Below are positions 9,845 through 18,107 of a stretch of DNA of 64,000 nt, piece after piece. Both the position numbers and the translations under genes were made by a program. Below the pieces are notes generated by a model, which did no database searches, had not been told where the DNA came from, and was given only the letters and a program-made list of their open reading frames with translations. How positions within the stretch are numbered: the stretch's first letter is position 1; each line of letters opens with the position of its first letter. Source of the stretch: Clostridioides difficile (GTDB lineage: Bacteria; Bacillota; Clostridia; Peptostreptococcales; Peptostreptococcaceae); contig JABBZI010000003.1 of NCBI GenBank assembly GCA_012955965.1, forward strand, positions 1 through 64,000. Reading direction: 5' to 3'.

Positions 9845-10531
9845 TTAAATTGATTTTAATGCAGCTTCTATTGCATGTATTAGTGTTGTATCAAATAGTG
9901 GAATAGAAGTATCATTTTGTTTGATTAGAAGACCTATTTCTGTACATCCTAATATAATGCCATCTACACCTTGCTTACCAAATTTATCTATAATAGATAA
10001 GAAAGCTTTCTTTGAAGACTCAGATACAATTCCTACACAAAGTTCATTAAATATTGTGTTGTTTACTATTATACGGTCTTCTTCATTTGGAACCAAAACT
10101 TCAATACCATTATTAATAATTATATCTTTATAAAAATCTTGTTCCATTGTATATTTAGTACCCAATAAAGCTACTTTTTTTATTTCTTTTTCCTTCAATA
10201 CTTCAGCGGTTACATTTGCTATGTTTATTAATGGGATATGTATCTTTTCTTGTATTTTATCTGCCACCTTGTGCATAGTATTAGTACATATAACAATAAA
10301 ATCTGCACCTGCATTTTGTAATTTAATTGCAGCATCAGATAAAATTTTGGCACTTTTTTCCCAATTTCCACTAGACTGGCATTCTTCAATTTCTTGAAAA
10401 TCTACACTGTAAAGTATACACTTAGAAGAGTGTAGTCCACCTAATCTTTCTTTTATTACTGTATTAATAACTTGGTAATATGTAATGGTACTTTCCCAAC
10501 TCATTCCACCAATTAAGCCTATAGTCTTCAT
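9845..10531 (-). CDS. Aspartate/glutamate racemase family protein
   Basis: A 228-residue cytoplasmic enzyme of the PLP-independent Asp/Glu racemase superfamily. The N-terminal GLIGGMSWEST and the two catalytic cysteines in ICTNTMHK and LGCTEIGLL, the two-base mechanism residues, are present. Length fits the YgeA/RacD group. The ATG at 10531 has GAGAGG upstream. The gene diverges from a MocR-type regulator 125 bp away, and MocR regulators usually control the adjacent gene, so the racemase is the likely target. It could make a D-amino acid for the wall or signalling, or act on a broad set of amino acids; the sequence does not tell. Confidence 0.87.
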   Translation of the reverse strand: MKTIGLIGGMSWESTITYYQVINTVIKERLGGLHSSKCILYSVDFQEIEECQSSGNWEKSAKILSDAAIKLQNAGADFIVICTNTMHKVADKIQEKIHIPLINIANVTAEVLKEKEIKKVALLGTKYTMEQDFYKDIIINNGIEVLVPNEEDRIIVNNTIFNELCVGIVSESSKKAFLSIIDKFGKQGVDGIILGCTEIGLLIKQNDTSIPLFDTTLIHAIEAALKSI

Positions 10532-10656
10532 ATTTATACCTCTCTTATTATGTTTATTTTGAAATAGCTATTTACAAATACAAGTATAGCATCTAAAATA
10601 TAAGCATACAATAATAAAATTGTATGGAGGACAATTATACTAAAAGGAGCAATTAT

Positions 10657-12069
10657 ATGCCGATAAATTCATTTGAAAACTATCCTATGACATGGAAGCC
10701 AAAATTAAATAATCGAAAACCACCAATATATAAAACTTTGGCAATGTTATTAGAAGAAGATATTAAAACAGGAAATTTAAATCCTGGAGATAAATTACCT
10801 CCACAACGAGAGTTAGCAGATTTTCTTGATTTAAATTTGAGCACAATAACACGAGCATTTAAACTTTGTGAAGAAAAGGGACTGATATGTGCAAAAGTGG
10901 GAAAAGGAACTTTTATTTCCTCGGATGTAAATGTAAGTAATACATTATTATATCAGACACAATCAAAAGATATAATTGAACTAGGTACAGTACATCCTCC
11001 TTATGAGCAAAATACATATATTATCGATTTTATTAAAAATGTATTAAAACAACCAGAGATGGATAGGTTTTTGCAATACATGTCTCCATCTGGTACATAT
11101 ATGCAAAAAAAATCAATTGCAAAATGGCTAGAAAGAAATAATGTATACACTAGTGAAGAAAACATATTACTATCTACAGGTGGTCAGAATGCTATATGTG
11201 CAACTTTATTAGGACTATTTAAAGCTGGTGATAGAATTGCTACAGATTCTTTGAGTTTTTCTGGAATTAAATCGATAGCTAAAATGATAGGCATTCATTT
11301 GATTCCAATTCCTCAAGAAAATAATGAAATGTCAATAGAATCTCTTGAAAGTTATTGTAAAAATGAAAATATAAAAGGCATATATCTTATACCAGACTAT
11401 CATAATCCGACAACACATTCTATGTCTAATCTGTCTCGTAAAAAAATAGCAGGGATAGCCAAAAAGTATAATATAATAATTATTGAAGATGCAATAAATA
11501 GTATTCTTAGACCTAATATACAAACTCCAATATTTTCTTTAGCTAGTGATAATACGGTATATATTTTTAGCACATCTAAATTTTTATGTGCTGGTCTTAG
11601 AGTAGCATTTGTAGTTGCTCCAAAAGGTTATATGGAAAATCTAGAAAATGCACTATATAATATGAACCTAATGGTTTCTCCATTTACAGCGGAAATAGTA
11701 CACCGTCTACTTTATTCTCCTATTATAGATAAAATTATAGAAGAGAAAAAAGAAGAGATTGTAAAAAGAAATGAAGTTGCTGATAAAATTTTGTCAGATT
11801 ATAATTTAATCGGTGATAAAAATTGTAGTTTTCGTTGGTTATTTCTTCCCAATGAATTAGATGGAAAATCATTTGAAATATGTGCAAAAAATCTAGGAGT
11901 TCAAGTATATTGTGCTGAACGTTTTTCTGTTGGTAATTCTAAAGTGCCAAAAGCAATTCGCATTTGTGTAACAGCTCCAAAAGATATAGAAGAATTGGAA
12001 AAAGGCCTGAATATAATAAAATCACTTCTTAAGAGTCAGAGCTATTTTACTATGAATTTAATTAAATAA
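10657..12069 (+). CDS. MocR-type regulator: GntR helix-turn-helix fused to aminotransferase-like domain
   Basis: A 470-residue DNA-binding regulator. Residues ~15-90 are a GntR winged helix (LNPGDKLPPQRELADFLDLN, then STITRAFKLCEEKGLI). Residues ~110-460 are a type I PLP aminotransferase fold with the PLP-lysine in FSTSKFLCAGLRVAF and the conserved Asn/Pro and Asp/Tyr elements PDYHNPT and IIEDAI. Family members sense an amino acid or PLP adduct. I use the ATG at 10657 because AAAGGAGC lies seven bases upstream; an earlier in-frame ATG at 10624 would place a charged extension before the first helix. Divergent to the racemase gene, which is the likely target. Confidence 0.87.
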   Translation: MPINSFENYPMTWKPKLNNRKPPIYKTLAMLLEEDIKTGNLNPGDKLPPQRELADFLDLNLSTITRAFKLCEEKGLICAKVGKGTFISSDVNVSNTLLYQTQSKDIIELGTVHPPYEQNTYIIDFIKNVLKQPEMDRFLQYMSPSGTYMQKKSIAKWLERNNVYTSEENILLSTGGQNAICATLLGLFKAGDRIATDSLSFSGIKSIAKMIGIHLIPIPQENNEMSIESLESYCKNENIKGIYLIPDYHNPTTHSMSNLSRKKIAGIAKKYNIIIIEDAINSILRPNIQTPIFSLASDNTVYIFSTSKFLCAGLRVAFVVAPKGYMENLENALYNMNLMVSPFTAEIVHRLLYSPIIDKIIEEKKEEIVKRNEVADKILSDYNLIGDKNCSFRWLFLPNELDGKSFEICAKNLGVQVYCAERFSVGNSKVPKAIRICVTAPKDIEELEKGLNIIKSLLKSQSYFTMNLIK

Positions 12070-12071
12070 AC

Positions 12072-12112
12072 AAAAAAGCGGAGAAATTTATTATAATAAA
12101 CCTCCGCTTTTA
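12072..12112 (+). terminator. Intrinsic terminator after the MocR gene
   Basis: Arms AAAAGCGGAG and CTCCGCTTTT, with extra pairing TTTATTATAATAAA inside and a following T-rich run, end the mocR transcript. Confidence 0.85.
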
Positions 12113-12330
12113 TTATTTAATGAAATACTTTACTTTCTATTAAAATTTTAACTTTAATAATCTTGAAAATATAATCGTTTTATGGTAAAATAATTCTTAA
12201 AAATAGAAAAAAATAATCATTTGTTAAAAAAAATGCATAATATATTGTAATTTATTGACGAAAGTGGAAAAATATTCATAAATGCACAAAATAACATAAA
12301 AAATGCAAAAATAAGTTCAATTTTATTTGT

Positions 12331-12440
12331 TATAAAATCTATATGGCAAAGTTAAATCTGCCTATCAGAATGATATAAACACATCAGAAAGGAGGATGCT
12401 ATCAAATAATATGAGTAGTTAACTTTGATAGCGAAGAATT
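12331..12440 (+). promoter_or_regulatory. Structured 5' leader and ribosome binding region of eam
   Basis: A TATAAAAT box at 12331-12338 would start transcription near 12345. The only strong Shine-Dalgarno (AAAGGAGG, 12388-12395) is 45 bases before the eam ATG. Between them is a perfect 9-bp hairpin, GCTATCAAA (12398-12406) with TTTGATAGC (12424-12432). Folding it leaves two bases on the left and eight on the right, bringing the site to normal distance from the ATG. CAAAGTTAA at 12347-12355 is a perfect complement of TTAACTTTG at 12419-12427, which overlaps the right arm, so the two pairings exclude each other. Further upstream the motif AAATGCA occurs at 12231, 12280 and 12301. The rest of 12113-12330 shows no gene. 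Confidence 0.5.
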
Positions 12441-13709
12441 ATGAATGAACAAACTAGAATATCCTTAGAGAGAGCTGCTGAACTAAAATCAAAAATTGAT
12501 GATTATATTCAGGCTAGAAAAACGATTAACAGAGGGCTTGAAAAAGAAGAAGAGATAAATAAACGAAAACAGAGAATATTAAATTTATTAAATGGAACAG
12601 AAGAGGATTGGAACAACTACAAATGGCAATTATCAAATAGAATAACAGATGTAGATACTTTATCAAAGGTTATAACTTTAACTAAAAAAGAAAAAGAATA
12701 TATAAGAGAAGTTGGTACACAGTTTAGATGGGCTATATCCCCGTATTATTTGAGTCTGATAGATCCAGAAGATATCTGTGACCCAATAAAATTACTGTCT
12801 ATACCAACACATATAGAATTGGAAGATGAACAAGAAGATTTAGACCCAATGGGAGAAGAGTACACAAATCCAGCAGGATGTATAACAAGAAGATATCCAG
12901 ATAGACTAATAATAAATGTAACAAACGAGTGTGCTATGTATTGTAGACACTGTCAAAGAAGAAGAAATATCGGTCAACAAGATTCTCATAAGTCAAAAGC
13001 TATTATACAAGAGTCTATAGACTATATTAGAGAAAATGAAGAAATAAGAGATGTGTTGGTGACTGGAGGAGATGCTCTCACATTAAAAGATGATTATTTA
13101 GAATGGATTCTTAGTCAACTTAAAGAAATACCACATGTTGATTATGTTAGATTAGGAACTAGAACTCTTGTTACAATGCCACAAAGAATTACAGATGAAT
13201 TTTGTAATATGCTAAAAAAATATCATCCTATATATATAAATACACATTTTAATCATCCAATGGAAATAACAAAAGAGTCTAAAGAAGCTTGTGAAAAACT
13301 AGCAAATGCAGGAGTTCCATTAGGAAATCAAGCAGTGTTATTGAATGGTATAAATAATGATAAATTTGTAATGAGATGTTTAAATCAAGAATTGTTGAAA
13401 ATAAGAGTAAAGCCATATTATATATTCCAAAGCAAACATGTAAAGGGAACAAAACATTTTAACACATCAGTAGATGATGGTCTTGAAATAATGGAATATC
13501 TGAGAGGATACACATCAGGAATGGCTATACCAACATATATAGTTAATGCTCCAAAAGGAGGAGGAAAAACTCCATTACTGCCACAATACCTTGTATCAAA
13601 AGGAACGGATTATGTTATGCTTAGAACATGGGAAGGTAAAGTTGTAAAAATGGAAGATGAACCTGCTGTAGATATAAAGAAACTTATAAAAGAGCAAGCT
13701 CAGGATTAA
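12441..13709 (+). CDS. eam: Glutamate 2,3-aminomutase (radical SAM, PLP)
   Basis: Converts L-glutamate to beta-glutamate using SAM, a [4Fe-4S] cluster and PLP. The cluster motif is CAMYCRHC with Cys164, Cys168 and Cys171, followed by QRRR; the PLP lysine lies in the IRVKPYY region. Lysine 2,3-aminomutases have two Asp residues that bind the substrate's side-chain ammonium (FQCDL and VDAPGGGGK). Here they are Lys332 (FQSKH) and Asn369 (VNAPKGGGK), the reported signature of the C. difficile glutamate enzyme. Length is 422. The ATG at 12441 has only GAAGAA nearby; the strong ribosome site is upstream of a hairpin. Beta-glutamate is a compatible solute in other organisms, so osmotic control is plausible. 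Confidence 0.93.
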   Translation: MNEQTRISLERAAELKSKIDDYIQARKTINRGLEKEEEINKRKQRILNLLNGTEEDWNNYKWQLSNRITDVDTLSKVITLTKKEKEYIREVGTQFRWAISPYYLSLIDPEDICDPIKLLSIPTHIELEDEQEDLDPMGEEYTNPAGCITRRYPDRLIINVTNECAMYCRHCQRRRNIGQQDSHKSKAIIQESIDYIRENEEIRDVLVTGGDALTLKDDYLEWILSQLKEIPHVDYVRLGTRTLVTMPQRITDEFCNMLKKYHPIYINTHFNHPMEITKESKEACEKLANAGVPLGNQAVLLNGINNDKFVMRCLNQELLKIRVKPYYIFQSKHVKGTKHFNTSVDDGLEIMEYLRGYTSGMAIPTYIVNAPKGGGKTPLLPQYLVSKGTDYVMLRTWEGKVVKMEDEPAVDIKKLIKEQAQD

Positions 13710-13754
13710 TAAATATTTGAATTGCAAAAAAAGAAACAACTTTAAAATAAAAAT

Positions 13755-13795
13755 AAAATGGATGCTAAATTTATACCAATTTGCATCCATTTTTT
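13755..13795. terminator. Bidirectional terminator
   Basis: Arms AAAATGGATGC and GCATCCATTTT with a T-run after and an A-rich run before, between convergent genes. Confidence 0.85.
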
Positions 13796-13800
13796 ATTAG

Positions 13801-14157
13801 TTATTTATTATTTTGTTGTTGATTAACTAATTCAAGATATCCACTTGGGTGGAAGTAATATATCTCAGAAGTATTTTCATTTACAAAGTAACCAATGTCA
13901 CCATCTGCATCTGGTAAAAATACATAACCATTAAGATTTTTAGCTTTTAATGCTTCGAAATCACTAGCATTTCCTTGATATATGTAATCAACTTCATTGT
14001 TGTATTTTACTAAAAGTTCTTTAGCTTGTTCTTGAGTCAACTTAGTATTTTGGCTTACAGGAACATTCTTTTGAGAATCAGCATAAGAAGATTCATTCAC
14101 TGGTGCAGTTAATAACAAACAAGATAAAACTAATAAAGATATAAGTGCTTTTTTCAT
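13801..14157 (-). CDS. Small secreted protein, unknown function
   Basis: A 118-residue precursor with a clear signal peptide: MKKALISLLVLSCLLLTAP then an Ala-Asp junction near residue 27 (SSYADSQ). The mature ~90 residues contain LTQEQAKELLVKYNNEVDYIYQG and end with GYFVNENTSEIYYFHPSGYLELV, which looks like a small alpha/beta secreted domain. There is no lipobox. The start at 14157 is preferred because AGAGGG lies seven bases upstream; an in-frame ATG 18 bases earlier would put acidic residues before the signal peptide. It is monocistronic. I cannot assign a function. Confidence 0.75.
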   Translation of the reverse strand: MKKALISLLVLSCLLLTAPVNESSYADSQKNVPVSQNTKLTQEQAKELLVKYNNEVDYIYQGNASDFEALKAKNLNGYVFLPDADGDIGYFVNENTSEIYYFHPSGYLELVNQQQNNK

Positions 14158-14307
14158 ACTAAAACCCTCTTTCATGTTTAATTATATAAGATTCATTACT
14201 TAATAATATTGTATGTTTCCTATAATTAAATATTACCATTAAAGAGAATAATATTACAGTTACACAGCTGTAACCTTTGATTACAAAATCGTAATTAAAT
14301 TGTATTT

Positions 14308-15402
14308 TTATTCCATTTGTATTTTATCATGTCTACGATTTACAAATTCACAGAAATATATCTTTATAACACCCATTACAGGGGCTGATAGAATCATACC
14401 AGGTATACCAAAGAATCCTCCTCCAACAGTAACTGCTAGTATTGTGAAAAATGGACTAAGACCTAGTTGTCCCCCAACGATTTTTGGTTCTATAAATGTA
14501 ACTTCAACTTGTTGAATTATTATTAAATAAATTAAGGAAGTTAGTGCAGTTGTTGGATTAGAAAATAAATTAATTATTACAACTGGTGCCATACCTATTA
14601 CTGGACCAAAATATGGAACCATATTCATAACACCCATAAGTGTACCAAATAACAGTGCATATTCAGATTTTAAAAAGTAAAGACCAATTCCAGAAAGTAC
14701 TCCAACTATGAAAGAATCTAGAATCTTGCCTGTAAAGTATTTACCAATATTCAAGTTCAAGCTCTGACATAGTTCTATTATAAAATCTCCATACTTTTTA
14801 CCCAAAGAAATATAAACTATCTTCCTTGTAAATAATAAGAATTTTTCTTTTTCTAATAATATATAGAAACAAATTATAAAACCTAAAAGAAATTGTACTA
14901 TAAATTTTCCAACAGAGAATGTAGTACTAAATATTCCTCCAAGTGAGCCAATAAGTAAGTTACTGAACTTAGGCATTACGCTCATAATTTTGTCGCCATA
15001 TTCTTTTAATGTATTAGGGTCTACTGATTGTAAACTTTTGCCTAAATCAAATAGGAACTGTTCTGTTTTATTTATATATGTAGGAACCTGAGATACCAAA
15101 TCTGTTAAACTATTTACTATGGATGGAACTGTAAATAATATAAAGGCAATTAGTATAACTATGAGTACACCATAAGTAAGAAATAATGAATATATTCTCT
15201 TAAAATTTAACTTACTTTCCAAAAACTTTACTAATGGATTGAATATATATGCTAACACAAATGCTATTATAAATGGTGTTAGTAGCGACATTAATAGACT
15301 TACCATTCCAAAAAAGTATTTATAGTTATCAATAACTTTAATTAAGATATATGAAACAACCACCGTAAGTACAATGTTTAAATAAATTTTTTTATCTTGC
15401 AA
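14308..15402 (-). CDS. AI-2E/PerM-family membrane permease
   Basis: A membrane protein of about 364 residues in the AI-2E transporter (PerM/YtvI) family. It has the usual arrangement: two or three N-terminal helices (TPFIIAFVLAYIFNPLV), a long soluble loop with coiled-coil character (~85-160), then five helices including the conserved GVMNMVPYFGPVIGMAPV and FIEPKIVGGQLGLSP. The start is taken as TTG at 15402 (LQDKKIYLN) behind GAAAGG; an ATG at 15459 in frame lacks a site. Family members have been linked to autoinducer-2 export, cell-wall homeostasis or ion antiport, so the substrate is open. Confidence 0.83.
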   Translation of the reverse strand: MQDKKIYLNIVLTVVVSYILIKVIDNYKYFFGMVSLLMSLLTPFIIAFVLAYIFNPLVKFLESKLNFKRIYSLFLTYGVLIVILIAFILFTVPSIVNSLTDLVSQVPTYINKTEQFLFDLGKSLQSVDPNTLKEYGDKIMSVMPKFSNLLIGSLGGIFSTTFSVGKFIVQFLLGFIICFYILLEKEKFLLFTRKIVYISLGKKYGDFIIELCQSLNLNIGKYFTGKILDSFIVGVLSGIGLYFLKSEYALLFGTLMGVMNMVPYFGPVIGMAPVVIINLFSNPTTALTSLIYLIIIQQVEVTFIEPKIVGGQLGLSPFFTILAVTVGGGFFGIPGMILSAPVMGVIKIYFCEFVNRRHDKIQME

Positions 15403-15866
15403 AACAACACAACCTTTCTTATATTTGTTAAATTTAAATATATCTAAATTTAAGCTCAAGTTAATATTTATAGCTTATTATACAATAAAAAGCAGTATTA
15501 ATATAGTATGATTAATATGAAATTATAAATACATTAAAATTCTATATTTATGATTAAAAATGATTAAAATTAATTAAGTTATATTTAAATATAACTTAAT
15601 TCTAAAAAAAATGATATTTTGATTAAAGTAAGTTTATTAAATTTGAATTTTGTGTAAGACGTTATCTTTTCATGCTTTTTTAAATATATATTTCATTTAA
15701 TTATGACAAATAAAGATAAAATTTAAATATTTTAGAGGTGATTTTACTTGGATATAGAATTTTAGAATAATACTATACAAATGTACTGTGTTATTATTTT
15801 TTAACAAAAAATAGTAATATAGTCTCTATACATTTAGAAAATTATTGTTTAAAAGGAGTAGAACTT
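15403..15866. other. Intergenic region with a 30-bp palindrome, a 5-codon ORF and a hairpin
   Basis: This 464-bp gap contains no ordinary gene. At 15572-15601 there is a perfect 30-bp AT-rich palindrome. At 15735-15742 a full-strength GAGGTGAT precedes TTG at 15748, which opens a 5-codon frame ending at 15765. One base later a wobble-paired hairpin (15766-15773 with 15788-15795) followed by ATTTTTT could act as a terminator. The MoxR gene begins 64 bases further on. The arrangement could be a leader peptide with attenuator, or the leftover end of a lost gene. Confidence 0.5.
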
Positions 15867-16688
15867 ATGATAAAAAAAGAAATAGGCAATTTTAAAGGTA
15901 CTAGTGATTATGTGGTATCACCAGAATTAATGGCATCAGTTAATGTTGCTATTGCTCTTGAAAAACCACTTTTGATTAAAGGAGAGCCTGGAACAGGTAA
16001 GACCATGCTTGCACAAGCGATTTCAAATGAACTAAAAAAAGATTTAGTAATTTGGAATATAAAGTCAACTACAAAAGCTCAAGATGGTCTTTATGTATAT
16101 GATACTGTTCAAAGACTCTATGACAGCCAGTTTGGGGGAGAAGGAGTAGATGATATTAGTAAGTACATAAAATATGGAAAATTAGGAGAGGCATTTAGTT
16201 CAAAGCAACAAGTAATTCTTTTAATAGATGAAATAGATAAAGCAGACTTAGAATTTCCAAATGACCTACTTTGGGAATTAGATAAAATGGAGTTTTACAT
16301 AAATGAAACAAAAGAAACCATAAAAGCTAAACAAAGACCTATAGTTATTATAACTTCAAATGCAGAAAAAGAACTTCCAGATGCATTTTTGAGAAGATGT
16401 ATATTCCACTATATAGAATTTCCTGATAAAGAGATGATGGAAGAAATAGTAAAAGTACATTTCGATAAGGTAGAAGAACATCTATTAGAACAAGTAATGA
16501 CCACTTTTTATTGGATTAGAAGTCTAAAAGAGATACAAAAGAAGCCTAGTACATCAGAATTAATAGACTGGATACAAGCATTAACTTTGAGTGGAATTCC
16601 TATTGAAAAAATAGAGAAAGAAGTTCCTTTTGCAGGAATACTACTTAAAAATAACGAGGATATTGAATCTATGCAAAGACGTTTATAG
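15867..16688 (+). CDS. MoxR-family AAA+ ATPase
   Basis: A 273-residue AAA+ ATPase. Walker A is GEPGTGKTMLAQ (~38-46), Walker B is VILLIDEIDKAD (~117-125), sensor 1 is IVIITSNAEKE and an Arg finger candidate is in FLRRCIFHYIEFP. MoxR ATPases work with von Willebrand factor A proteins in assembling or activating enzyme complexes. The following gene, 20 bp downstream, encodes a VWA protein, so the pair is a classic MoxR-VWA unit. No obvious client enzyme is encoded next to it. The ATG at 15867 has AAAGGAG upstream. Confidence 0.88.
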   Translation: MIKKEIGNFKGTSDYVVSPELMASVNVAIALEKPLLIKGEPGTGKTMLAQAISNELKKDLVIWNIKSTTKAQDGLYVYDTVQRLYDSQFGGEGVDDISKYIKYGKLGEAFSSKQQVILLIDEIDKADLEFPNDLLWELDKMEFYINETKETIKAKQRPIVIITSNAEKELPDAFLRRCIFHYIEFPDKEMMEEIVKVHFDKVEEHLLEQVMTTFYWIRSLKEIQKKPSTSELIDWIQALTLSGIPIEKIEKEVPFAGILLKNNEDIESMQRRL

Positions 16689-16708
16689 TTAATAGGAGCT
16701 GGATAATT

Positions 16709-17905
16709 ATGTTTATTAAATTTTTTTATTTATTGAGGGCAAGAGGATTAGATATATCTTTAAATGAGTGGATGACTTTAATCGAAGCATTAGATAAAGG
16801 TCTTTGTTATTCAAACTTTTCAAATTTCTACTATCTTTGTAGGATGATTTTAATAAAAAGTGAAAGTGATTTTGATAAGTTTGATGCAGTGTTTTTAGAG
16901 TATTTTAAAGGAATAGAGCACCAAGAAGAAATTCCAGAAGAAATTATGAATTGGCTTAATAAAACAGATATAAATTTAGAAGAATTTGAAAGACTAGAAC
17001 AAAATCCAAATATAAATCTTGATGAATTAAGAGCTAAGTTGGAAGAACGTATAAAAGAACAAGATTCTCCACATAATGGAGGTAATTATTGGATAGGAAC
17101 AGGAGGTACTTCTGAATTAGGCCATTCAGGAAAGGGACAAACTGGTATACGTATAGGGGGGAATTCAACCTATGGTAGAGCTGTTTTGGAAGTTGCAGGA
17201 GAAAGAAAGTATAGAGACTTTAGAGATGATGAAGTTTTAAATATGCGTCAGTTTCAAGTTGCATTAAAAAGGCTTCGTCAATTTTCTACCAGAATAGATG
17301 CTCCAAAAACAGAACTTGACTTGGATAAGACTATTGAAGAGACTTGTAATAATGCAGGATATTTAAAGTTGTTTTTTGAGAAGCCAAGAAAAAATACAGT
17401 GAAGCTTTTATTACTTATGGATTCAGGTGGATCGATGAGAGGATATAGTACTTTATGTAATACACTATTTCAGTCTGTAAGTAAATCAAATCATTTTAAA
17501 GATGTAAAAGTATATTATTTTCATAACTGTCTTTATGATAGATTATTTACAACACCTGAATGTTGGTTAAGCAAGTCTATTGAGACTGAATGGATATTAA
17601 AAAATATAGATAAAAACTATAAAGTTATAATTGTAGGAGATGCTTCCATGTCACCTACTGAGTTACTTAATATTGGTGGTAATTACCGTGGACCATACAA
17701 TTACACTCCTGGAATAGAGTGGCTAAAAATATTTAAAAGAAAATATAGTAAAATTGTATGGTTAAATCCAGAATTGAGAGATGGATGGGATTCAATTAGT
17801 TATTGGTATCAGACTCAAAGATTAATACAAAGTGAATTTAACATGTTTCCATTAACTGTAAAAGGTTTGGAGAAAGCATTAAAAAATTTAATGGTGTCAA
17901 GGTAA
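16709..17905 (+). CDS. VWA-domain protein, CoxE-like, partner of the MoxR ATPase
   Basis: A 398-residue cytoplasmic protein. The N-terminal ~190 residues are helical with an acidic linker, then a Gly-rich loop (GGNYWIGTGGTSELGHSGKG). The C-terminal ~230-398 is a VWA domain, with a MIDAS-type motif LLLMDSGGSM. The third residue of the DxSxS motif is Gly here, as in many CoxE-like proteins. No signal peptide or membrane segment. It starts 20 bases after the MoxR gene behind GGAGC, so both are translated from one transcript and likely act as a complex. The transcript ends at a perfect hairpin. Confidence 0.85.
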   Translation: MFIKFFYLLRARGLDISLNEWMTLIEALDKGLCYSNFSNFYYLCRMILIKSESDFDKFDAVFLEYFKGIEHQEEIPEEIMNWLNKTDINLEEFERLEQNPNINLDELRAKLEERIKEQDSPHNGGNYWIGTGGTSELGHSGKGQTGIRIGGNSTYGRAVLEVAGERKYRDFRDDEVLNMRQFQVALKRLRQFSTRIDAPKTELDLDKTIEETCNNAGYLKLFFEKPRKNTVKLLLLMDSGGSMRGYSTLCNTLFQSVSKSNHFKDVKVYYFHNCLYDRLFTTPECWLSKSIETEWILKNIDKNYKVIIVGDASMSPTELLNIGGNYRGPYNYTPGIEWLKIFKRKYSKIVWLNPELRDGWDSISYWYQTQRLIQSEFNMFPLTVKGLEKALKNLMVSR

Positions 17906-17908
17906 AAC

Positions 17909-17953
17909 AAATAATGATGGTACAATTTATTAAAAATTGTACCATCATTATTT
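17909..17953 (+). terminator. Intrinsic terminator after the MoxR-VWA operon
   Basis: A near-perfect 19-bp stem, AAATAATGATGGTACAATTT pairing with its complement ending at 17953, closes the operon and isolates it from cspBA. Confidence 0.9.
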
Positions 17954-18107
17954 ATTTTAAATTAATTACTAAAAAAGTTAAGGTTTTATAAAGAGTATAT
18001 GGCATTGAGAAAAGCTGTTTGTATAATTGAGACTCAAAAATTATATACTCTAATACATTTTAGACCTACAGAAAACATATACATTAATAATAATTTTAGA
18101 AATCGAG

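Noticed and set aside
12396-12422. An 8-codon upstream ORF (ATG at 12396) in the eam leader
   Set aside because: Its ATG overlaps the Shine-Dalgarno, so that site cannot start it; it is more simply part of the structured spacer.
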